This document shows positions 1 through 6,100 of a DNA stretch of 6,261 nucleotides, piece after piece (position 1 is the stretch's first letter; each line of letters begins with the position of its first letter). The position numbers and the translations under genes were made by a program. Source of the stretch: Verrucomicrobiia bacterium (GTDB taxonomy: Bacteria > Verrucomicrobiota > Verrucomicrobiia > Opitutales > Opitutaceae); contig JAUHWE010000300.1 of the NCBI GenBank assembly GCA_030424825.1, positions 1 to 6,261 on the forward strand, written 5' to 3'. The notes under the pieces are model-generated. The model searched no databases. It saw only the letters and a list, made by a program, of their open reading frames with translations, and was not told the DNA's origin.

Positions 1-282
1 GACGGGGATGCCCACGTTGTCGCAGAGTACGATGGCGAGTTTTACCTTGCCGTCATCCAGCGCCAGACAGCGGACATGCAGTTCATCATGAATCTTTGCC
101 GCGAGGAGCGACTTCGAAGGACCGACAATCAATTCGCCTAGTGGCGGTGTGATGTTGCTGATGGCTGCCCCGGCCCGAAAGACTGGCTTGTCGCTTTCGG
201 CGAGAATTCGGGGCGTACTGCTGAATAGCAGGACAACGCTGATCAGCTTCAAAGCGGTGCTCAAAGTATTGGTCGTTTTCAT
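1..282 (-). CDS. Neutral/alkaline ceramidase-like secreted protein, N-terminal part (runs off left edge)
   Basis: The minus strand is open from an ATG at 280-282 to the window edge, giving the first 94 residues. Residues 1-28 form a signal peptide: a basic start (MKTT), a hydrophobic core around LKLISVVLLF, and a likely cleavage site near ILA|ES. The mature start reads VFRAGAAISNITPPLGELI, followed by IHDELHVRCLALDDG and LAIVLCDNVGIP. This AG-x-x-x-x-NITPP opening followed by 'H-D-x-L-x-V-R-C-L-x-L-D-D-G' matches the N-terminal domain of neutral/alkaline non-lysosomal ceramidases (Pfam family PF04734), which has many exported members in Planctomycetota and Verrucomicrobiota. True ceramidases hydrolyse the amide bond of ceramide, but the substrate of these bacterial relatives is mostly unknown. 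The zinc-binding catalytic part is beyond the edge, so activity cannot be judged. The start is supported by AGAGGA seven bases upstream. It is transcribed away from the small plus-strand genes to its right. Confidence 0.82.
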   Translation of the reverse strand, partial: MKTTNTLSTALKLISVVLLFSSTPRILAESDKPVFRAGAAISNITPPLGELIVGPSKSLLAAKIHDELHVRCLALDDGKVKLAIVLCDNVGIPV

Positions 283-289
283 GGTGTTG

Positions 290-295
290 TCCTCT
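290..295 (-). promoter_or_regulatory. Ribosome binding site of the ceramidase-like gene
   Basis: AGAGGA on the minus strand, seven bases before the ATG at 282. It fixes the start of a gene that is cut by the window edge. Confidence 0.7.
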
Positions 296-360
296 TACTG
301 AGGCTTGATTCTTAAGGCGTCCTTCGTGGCTCGATACAGCCAATGTGCCGTATTGGGGAA

Positions 361-388
361 AATATAGATAGTTATGGCACGATTTCAA
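361..388 (-). promoter_or_regulatory. Candidate sigma-70-type promoter for the ceramidase-like gene
   Basis: On the minus strand TTGAAA (383-388) is followed after 16 bases by TATATT (361-366). This would place the transcript start near 354 and give a 5' leader of about 70 bases before the ATG at 282. The boxes are close to the consensus and sit in a locally AT-rich patch. This is pattern matching only; promoter consensus is not well established in this phylum. Confidence 0.4.
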
Positions 389-510
389 ACCTTGAATGAG
401 GTGTGGAAACTGAGACAGCGGCCGATCTTCAAATTTGGGTTGGGCACGCGGCGTTCGCCCGTTGCCTGGAAGGCCTCTCAAAGCTCGCTGTGGGGATTCT
501 CTTTTTGTAA
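389..510. other. Gene-free stretch between divergent units
   Basis: Together with the promoter and leader at 283-388 and the remnant at 511-651, this fills the roughly 400 bases between the ceramidase-like gene and the CxxC gene. Open frames exist on both strands, but none shows a ribosome binding site or a recognisable protein. The plus frame that continues into 511-651 is broken by TGA at 397-399 and TAA at 508-510. The piece between these stops (from 400) is a 36-residue translation with no family I recognise; it could be degraded upstream sequence of the remnant. Confidence 0.4.
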
Positions 511-651
511 ACCCGGTTCACTCTCAAAGTCCTTTTGGCCGCTATCGAATGGGGCAATGCGTTTGACAATTCCGGAGAGGGATTTCAAAAGTGGTTCGCT
601 GATGCTGGTTTCAAACGGTTCGATGTATCTTTCGGGAACTCGATCGATTGA
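511..651 (+). pseudogene. Possible C-terminal remnant of a SAM-dependent methyltransferase
   Basis: The frame between TAA (508-510) and TGA (649-651) encodes 46 residues. They include LKVLLAAIEWGNAF and then GEGFQKWFADAGFKRFDVSF. The pattern 'E-x-F-x-x-W-F-x-x-A-G-F-x-x-F-x-V' is typical of the last helix and strand of class I methyltransferases, where a W-x-x-x-A-G-F segment precedes the final beta strand. No ATG or GTG lies in this frame after the upstream TAA and no ribosome binding site is visible, so it cannot be an intact gene as read. The SAM-binding glycine motif is not seen in any frame upstream. I infer a 5'-deleted or decayed gene. A chance open frame is a real alternative, because 46 codons is short and the match is from memory. 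Confidence 0.33.
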
Positions 652-683
652 AGCGAGTCAGCAAGTAGGGCAACCAACGTGTC

Positions 684-851
684 ATGAGAAAGCAATACAA
701 AGAGAAGCGGTCGTCTTGTCCCTTGTGCAAGCCGCATAAGCGGAAGTGGGCCAATCGCTGGAAAGTGAAGGAACACGATTTTATCGCCCGAAGTGAGAGG
801 GAGATACGGACGACTTCGGAGAATTCTTGGAAATGCGAAGAAGGTGAATGA
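684..851 (+). CDS. Small basic CxxC protein (55 residues), conserved hypothetical
   Basis: The 55-residue product starts MRKQYKEKRSSCPLCKPHKR and continues KWANRWKVKEHDF and then ARSEREIR. It has one C-P-L-C pair at residues 12-15, a KPHK motif right after it, an RW-K-x-K-E segment, and a lone cysteine at 51. From memory it matches a family of short, highly basic bacterial proteins with the pattern 'K-R-x-S-C-x-L-C-K-P-H-K ... R-W-K-x-K-E', for which I know no function. The CxxC knuckle and positive charge suggest metal or nucleic-acid binding, which is inference. No signal peptide is seen, so it is probably cytoplasmic. An in-frame TAG at 666-668 leaves ATG 684 as the first start; the ribosome binding site is weak. 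Its TGA (849-851) overlaps the ATG of the next gene (848-850) as ATGA, which implies translational coupling. Confidence 0.72.
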   Translation: MRKQYKEKRSSCPLCKPHKRKWANRWKVKEHDFIARSEREIRTTSENSWKCEEGE

Positions 852-1291
852 GAAAACTATTCGCCGCAGCGTTCTTACTGTTCTCCCTTCAATCCTACGC
901 GAATGAATGGGTCTACTCCGATGCGCTTCATGACCATTACCCGGTTGAAGGCAAGGCGTTCGATTTAGGCAGTTATTCACTCGAAGTTCCGGTCGTCGTT
1001 TGGGATGATAATCGAAAGCGATCGGCAACCGTTATTCGAACCAGGGGAAATGCCTATCCTTACGAAAGGCAAAAGGGGCTCATTACGATTGAGGGAGATG
1101 GGCTGGAAAAGCCGCGGGTCTTGTCGGTTTCACATTTCCGTACGATTGATGTCTCATGGGTAACGGAAAAATTGATACTCGTAAGAATCGGCGTGGGTCG
1201 AGTTGCCGCAGTCGAAGCGATTTACGATGTGATCGCAAGTGAATGGATCTATCGTGAATCGGTCCAGTATATCGAGGATGGAGAGAATTGA
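848..1291 (+). CDS. Exported protein of unknown function, 147 residues
   Basis: Residues 1-18 form a signal peptide: MRK, a hydrophobic core AAAFLLFSL, and a likely cleavage site at SYA|NEW, giving a mature protein of about 129 residues with no cysteine. The best marked stretch is residues 101-137, with VSWVTEKLILVRIGVGRVA followed by IYDV and WIYRE. Its hydrophobic beta-rich pattern recalls the conserved C-terminal part of small exported proteins of unknown function, in which an 'EKL-x-x-x-R-x-x-x-G-R' segment precedes 'DV-x-x-x-x-x-Y-x-E'; this is a memory-based match. No lipobox is present, so a periplasmic or secreted location is likely. AAGG at 841-844 lies only three bases before the ATG, and the ATG overlaps the stop of the CxxC gene, so translation probably depends on coupling. 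No clear terminator follows; the first stem-loop is at 1338. Confidence 0.78.
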   Translation: MRKLFAAAFLLFSLQSYANEWVYSDALHDHYPVEGKAFDLGSYSLEVPVVVWDDNRKRSATVIRTRGNAYPYERQKGLITIEGDGLEKPRVLSVSHFRTIDVSWVTEKLILVRIGVGRVAAVEAIYDVIASEWIYRESVQYIEDGEN

Positions 1292-1337
1292 AGGTAGCGG
1301 GCGACTTCTATGAGCAATTTAGAATTATTTATGGTCC

Positions 1338-1374
1338 TCGCCACCTTGCGTTGTAGCGACTTCGAGGGTGGCGA
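1338..1374. repeat. Inverted repeat, 8-bp perfect stem with 21-base loop
   Basis: TCGCCACC (1338-1345) pairs with GGTGGCGA (1367-1374). It lies 47 bases after the stop of the exported-protein gene. No T-run follows on either strand, so a repeat or mRNA-stabilising stem is at least as likely as a terminator. Confidence 0.5.
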
Positions 1375-1503
1375 ATAGTGAAATTGATCCTGATCACGGC
1401 TTGATAGTGCGTAATGAATTGAAGATAGAAGCGGTCCTTTTGACGTTAAATGTCTTTTCGCGAAAGCGACTGCTAGCCTTAGAGACGTCATAATTCTTAG
1501 CAT

Positions 1504-1566
1504 TGTAGGCTGGGTCGCTGACCCGGCAATCTTAGGCTAGAGGCGGGTCAGCGACCCCGCCCTACA
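1504..1566. repeat. Nested palindrome, REP-like intergenic repeat
   Basis: The left arm (1504-1527) begins TGTAGG-C-TGGGTCGCTGACCC and the right arm (1542-1566) is its near-perfect reverse complement, ending in CCTACA. The arms differ by one inserted base and two substitutions, with a 14-base AT-richer centre between them. Each arm also contains its own perfect GGGTC/GACCC hairpin with a 3-base loop (1512-1524 and 1545-1557), so the element can fold as one long stem or two small ones. Such GC-rich, doubly palindromic units between convergent genes are typical of dispersed REP-like elements. Copy number elsewhere in the genome cannot be seen here. Confidence 0.75.
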
Positions 1567-1607
1567 GATTTCGAAAACAATATTGATTGAGTCGATAGAT
1601 CGTTGGT

Positions 1608-1623
1608 GAGGGAGCACGCCCTC
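1608..1623. repeat. Short stem-loop GAGGG/CCCTC
   Basis: A perfect 5-bp stem (1608-1612 with 1619-1623) with a 6-base loop, four bases from the next stem-loop. The two probably belong to one repeat unit. Confidence 0.35.
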
Positions 1624-1626
1624 TGC

Positions 1627-1648
1627 GGCTGACTAAGTATTGTCAGCC
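1627..1648. repeat. Stem-loop GGCTGAC/GTCAGCC, possible end point of the DUF1552 transcript
   Basis: A perfect 7-bp stem (1627-1633 with 1642-1648) with an 8-base AT loop. It starts 26 bases downstream of the DUF1552 stop on the minus strand. No T-run follows on that strand, so Rho-independent termination is not well supported. Read on the minus strand it is entered by GTAGGGC, the same bases that open the outer arm of the 1504-1566 palindrome, which hints at a related repeat family. Confidence 0.5.
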
Positions 1649-1674
1649 CTACCTTTGGACTAACGAGACACTTT

Positions 1675-2991
1675 TTACGCGAGGTCCAGACCAGTCATCG
1701 TGCCGGTAGCGGAGGCAAACTGGTCGGTCTCGATGCCCATGGACTGGAGCATGCTGACGAAAAGGTTGGGAAGCGGATAGTTGTTCTTCCGGTCGAAGGC
1801 GAGGTGTTGACCGTGACGCAGTCCGCCACCCGCTACGAGGATGGGCATGTTGTCGGTCGTGTGTTTGCTGGCGTCGCCGAAGTTGCTGCCGTAGAGGACA
1901 ACTGAATTGTCCAAAAGGGTGGAATTGCTTTCGCTGGAGTTTTTGAGATCGTCGAGGAGTCCGCCTACCAAGCGCATGTGGGAGCGATCGATGGCATCGA
2001 GCTGAGCCAGTTTCTTTTCGTTCTTACCGTGGTGGGAGAGACTGTGGTAGCGGTCCGAAATGTCGGCTCCAGCGACTCGAATGGTTGGTGAATTGTTGCT
2101 ATCGAGCAGAAGCGTGATGCTGCGCGTAGAATCGGTTTCGAAGGCGAGACGCGCCATCTGGTACATGAGTCGCGTCTTTTCCATATACTGTTCTGGGCCC
2201 GAAGGATCCACGGGCATCTCCATCGAAGGAATCGGTTTGGGGAGACGTTCCCATTCACGGGCAAGCGACATCCGATTCTCCACCTCGCGCACCGCTGTAG
2301 TGTACTGGTCCATACGGTCGCGGTCGCTAGCGCCCAGTCGTCGATTCAGTGACTTGGACTGGTCCGCAATGGTGTCCATTATGCTCTCGCCGAGCTTGAG
2401 CTTTCGGATCTGGTTCTCGACCTCGGTTTCGGACCCTTGCAAGAAGAGCTGTTTGTAAACGTTTGAGGCTTTGTTCTCGCAGGGAATAAGCACCCCGGCA
2501 TCGGTCCAGGATAAGCTTCGTTTCCCTTCTTGAGCGTTTACTCCGAGAGTGAGAGAGGGGAACCGGGTCAGGTGGCCGATTTCGCGAGCGATATACTGGT
2601 CGAGGGAAATCGTGTTGCGGAATCCACCCCCGCCGGGATGTGGGGCGGCGGTTAAAAACGAAATATCCGATGAGTGGGACCCATCTACTCCCGGATGTGA
2701 GACGCCGCTCAGGACGGTAAAGTTCGAGCGGTGGGAAGCGATCTCCGAAAGATAAGGCGAGAGCGCGTAGTCATTTCCTCCTTGATTGGGAAAAAAGCTG
2801 TCGGGCAGTACGCCTAGGTTGTTGCAGATCGCTAGCATGCGTCGCGGCGCTTTCTCCACGGGTGCGGATCCGAAAAGGCGTTGTGTAAAGGGCGGCATCA
2901 TCGCCTCCAGAAAGGGGAGGGCCATGGCGACGCCTGTTCCTCGGAGAAATTTTCTACGGGAAATGCGATCGGAGGCGTTTAGAATATGCAT
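1675..2991 (-). CDS. DUF1552 (HXXSHH) family protein, Tat-exported
   Basis: This complete 438-residue protein has a typical length for the DUF1552/PF07586 family, found mainly in Planctomycetota, Verrucomicrobiota and myxobacteria. Residues 11-17 (SRRKFLR) followed by GTGVAMALPFLEAM form a twin-arginine leader, so it is probably exported folded. The naming motif H-S-L-S-H-H is at residues 316-321. Other family-like blocks are SHPGVDGSHSSDISFLTAA (97-115), YGSNFGDASKH (367-377), the LVAGGG strand (385-390) and the closing FASATGTMTGLDL. The biochemical role is unknown; the His-rich motif suggests metal binding, and distant relation to DUF1501/sulfatase-like folds is only a suggestion. The start is forced: a TGA lies upstream in frame and no other start codon falls between. 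The ATG has no recognisable Shine-Dalgarno sequence. Family genes usually follow a DUF1592-type cytochrome gene; here the upstream neighbour, 113 bases away, is a beta-helix protein. Confidence 0.92.
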   Translation of the reverse strand: MHILNASDRISRRKFLRGTGVAMALPFLEAMMPPFTQRLFGSAPVEKAPRRMLAICNNLGVLPDSFFPNQGGNDYALSPYLSEIASHRSNFTVLSGVSHPGVDGSHSSDISFLTAAPHPGGGGFRNTISLDQYIAREIGHLTRFPSLTLGVNAQEGKRSLSWTDAGVLIPCENKASNVYKQLFLQGSETEVENQIRKLKLGESIMDTIADQSKSLNRRLGASDRDRMDQYTTAVREVENRMSLAREWERLPKPIPSMEMPVDPSGPEQYMEKTRLMYQMARLAFETDSTRSITLLLDSNNSPTIRVAGADISDRYHSLSHHGKNEKKLAQLDAIDRSHMRLVGGLLDDLKNSSESNSTLLDNSVVLYGSNFGDASKHTTDNMPILVAGGGLRHGQHLAFDRKNNYPLPNLFVSMLQSMGIETDQFASATGTMTGLDLA

Positions 2992-3104
2992 GGTACGTTC
3001 GGGGTCTAGAGGGTCAGTGGATACTGCTACTTTATTTTGAAAATGTCACTTAAAATCAGTGCTTCATATAAGGTGTCAGAGTAGAGTGATCCGCGCTAAC
3101 ACCA

Positions 3105-6100
3105 TTACTCCTGATAGCGGAGACGGTAGAATCCCGTCGATTTGACGCTTGGGAGAAGGTCGTTGTCGGGGTTGGGTAGGGTGAGTTGCCAGCGTTCGTC
3201 TTCGAATTCTAGTTCTAGAAAATCAATCGGGCTCCAGGAGTCGGTGGAGAGGTTGGATGAGAATTCCAGAAAGGCATTGGCGTAGGGTAGAGGCCAGGAG
3301 AGCGTGTGGAACTGAGCATCTTTGGTGAAGGTGAAATCCATCTCGGGTATGGGAGGCAAGGCGGTGGCGGGGCCAAGGGCGGTGACGATGCGTCCATTGG
3401 CCTCGCCGTCCCGGTCGCCGGGACCGCCGTCGGTGAGGGTTAAGGTGACTTGATTACCGTTGATGGTAGCGGGCAGGGTGTCGGTCCATGTACCGTCGGA
3501 TTTCAGCGCCCAGACGGTGTCGGGCGAGGCGTCATCTGAAAGTATGAGCCTGATGGATACGGAAGCTCCGGCTGACAAATCTGGCACTTCGAAAGTGAGC
3601 ACACCATTGGAATACGTGTAGTTCCGAGGAGCGCCCAACGATGCCTGCGTTTCGGACGAGATGTTTGCCAAAGTGGGATTGGCATCGTCTAAGGTCTGAA
3701 AGTGAGATTGCGCTACAGGAAGCGGAGCCTCGCTCGTCTGACCATTGGCTGCAGACACTTCAACGGTGGTATCTTTCCCATTCGCAGCTCCAAACGAGGC
3801 TACGTTGTCCTGATCCACGTCATCGGTGCCATCCCCATTGCGGTCGCCGTAACGTATCCCATATTCTTCTTGCAGAAAGTTGTCGTTGAACCTTCGGTTT
3901 CTGGAAAATTCAGAGGTGCTCCCTCCATCGACCAGGGTTGCTGTCGTAGTAAAGTAATCGGAGTTTGAAAAGTCTGAATAGGGAAACAATATATCGAACT
4001 GTCCAAAACCTGCTGCATCTGTTTCGACTGTTCCCCGTGTGATATAAGTTAAGTTGTACCCGCCATGGCCGGATGGCAGAGGTAAGTCTGTTTTATATAC
4101 ATCGATATAGTAAGTACTACCACCAAAGTGAGAATCCAGGTTTCCCTCAAATCGAATAATGCCGTTTGTATGGGTTACAAATGCTAAGCGAGGGTAGTTT
4201 TGCTTACCATCCGCGTCTCCGTAGTCGATGGTATCCAATCCGTCCCACTCTAAGTCTATGACATTGGAGCTTTCCGCTAGCGTTGAATTAACCGGGCTTA
4301 CGATTTCGTTACCTACGAAATCTAAATTTTCCTGATTATTTCTTGTGGTGAGAACGTTTCCTTCGCTTGAGTTTGGGTAACCAATAATATTTCCCTCATT
4401 CGGTAATTCACCACCGATTTTGATGTGGCTGGATTCACTGATATGAATTTGTCGGCGTGCAGCTATCTGCATGCTATTGCCGTTTTCAAATACGCCTATC
4501 CGATTTCCGGTTAACGTAATATCGGAAGATGCTGCCACCTCAATGGCGCCATAAGTTCGCCCTTTGATAACGTTACCGCTAATTAAAACATCGCTGGAAT
4601 GGGTGATGAATATCTTACCCATTTCATCTGAGGATTCGTCCGTTTCCAACTTGCGGGTGCCTGATTCATCGACGCCAATGTGGTTCCCCTGTATTTGGAC
4701 TCCGGAGGCGCCATTACGAACCCAGATGTCAGAGATTACGTTTTTTTCTGAGGAGGAGTTTCCTCCGATGGTGATGTTTTTGGCTCCATTTTTAACGATG
4801 ATTCCTCGGTTGTACGTCCCGTATTCCCCCGCCTCTGTTGATATCGGAGAATCTCCTGCTGCGTTCGTTCCTATCCAATTCCCGAAAACCCGACTACCTG
4901 TGGATCCGGTTCCGGCAAACGTCAGGTCGCCTCCATAAGATGCCCAATTGTTATCCAAGTCTGGATCAGAAATAATATTGGCGATGAGATTTCCTTCTCC
5001 CGTTTTGATGCCACCGATCAGGTTGTTTTCTGAGGTCACGAGAACTCCGCCGCCGTAGAAATCTCCATCGTCCAACACTCTTCCACTGGCTATAGCTTTA
5101 CTAGTCCAGTTGGCTTTCGACTGATCTCCTTGCTGGTTCGTCCCGATACGGTTTCCGTAAATCCAGTTGTTTCCCTTTTCACTGACAACCAGCCCAATAC
5201 CTCGAAAATGGTTAATGATCAGTCCTCGAATAACACTATCACCACCGGCGACTTCCAGGCCATTTGCAAGTAGCTTACTTGAGGAAGAATTATTAGGAAA
5301 CCCGGTCCCTGAGTTCCCACTTATTTCCACCCAGCCACCAGTTTGTGTCGTGCCATCTATTTCAATCGGGTCTGTTGATTTTAACAAAGATACGATGGTG
5401 AACTGAGCGGGATGTACCGAACCGTCATTACGAGTGATATGCGGAAAGATGTCATTGTCTGATCCCGTGGCCATGATGTTGGTTCCTTCTGGTGGGAATC
5501 CAACTTTTATCGATGGGATTCCTCCACCAGGGATATCAAACTCAATGCGGTCGAGGCCTTCTTGTTCGTTGGCGAAGTCGATCGCTGCGCGCAGGGACAC
5601 TTGCTCGCCTTCCGTTTCCAGATCCACGTCGATGACCCCATCTTCGGGATCTGCGTCTGGCTCATCACTGGTGACGTTGACGACAAGAGGTTCTCGCACA
5701 CGTATACTGAAGGGCTCGGTCTTGCCAACCTGTAGGTTGCTGCCGGCAATGCTGCCGAGGATCAGGGGCTTGAATTCCAGCTCGTAAGGTTCGTCGCGCT
5801 GCTCCGGATCGATCTGGAAGGCCTCGACCACCCAGGCGAAGGTGGCAGTCTGTTCTGCCGGTAGGGTTACATCACCTATCACAGTGTCATCATCAGGGTT
5901 GGTTAGATCGACCTCAGCGCCATCCGCGTAATACAGCCGTATCGGTTTTAAGGGTACGGCAGGATCCGTGACGACCGCTGAATTGATGTAGCCTAGGATG
6001 TCGCGCGCATTCTTAATATTAAGTTTCTCGATAGGCGAATCGCTGTTGTTCTTCACCTGGACCTCCAGCTCGATCAGATTTTCGTAGGGGGCTTCTCCAG

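Larger units (their letters stand above)
1292..1674. other. Repeat-rich intergenic region between convergent genes
   Basis: No supportable gene lies here; the open frames on either strand lack a ribosome binding site and look random. What it holds is a series of inverted repeats at 1338-1374, 1504-1566, 1608-1623 and 1627-1648. The two flanking genes end towards each other, so the region may end transcription from both sides. None of the stems is followed by the long T-run of a textbook intrinsic terminator. Confidence 0.6.

Noticed and set aside
86..481. 131-codon open frame on the minus strand
   Set aside because: Low-complexity, Arg/Gln/His-rich translation with no ribosome binding site; it overlaps the well-supported ceramidase-like gene in a different frame.
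563..568. TTGACA as a -35 box for the small plus-strand genes
   Set aside because: The sequence 16-18 bases downstream has nothing like a -10 box, and the hexamer falls in the methyltransferase-like codons.
374..739. 121-codon open frame on the plus strand
   Set aside because: No recognisable protein and no ribosome binding site. It overlaps the CxxC gene out of frame, and the methyltransferase-like tail lies in another frame of the same stretch.
585..1028. 147-codon open frame on the minus strand
   Set aside because: Antisense to both the CxxC gene and the exported-protein gene, with an unlikely composition.
1249..1503. 84-codon open frame on the minus strand in the convergent gap
   Set aside because: Overlaps the end of the exported-protein gene antisense, has no ribosome binding site, and spans the 1338-1374 inverted repeat.
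3072..3103. GGTGT/ACACC as a terminator after the beta-helix gene
   Set aside because: Only five base pairs with a 22-base loop and no T-run; too weak to call.
4245..5267. Beta-helix region as a DNA tandem repeat or CRISPR-like array
   Set aside because: The periodicity is at protein level only (G-N-x-I-G turns of varied spacing); the nucleotide sequence shows no exact direct repeats.
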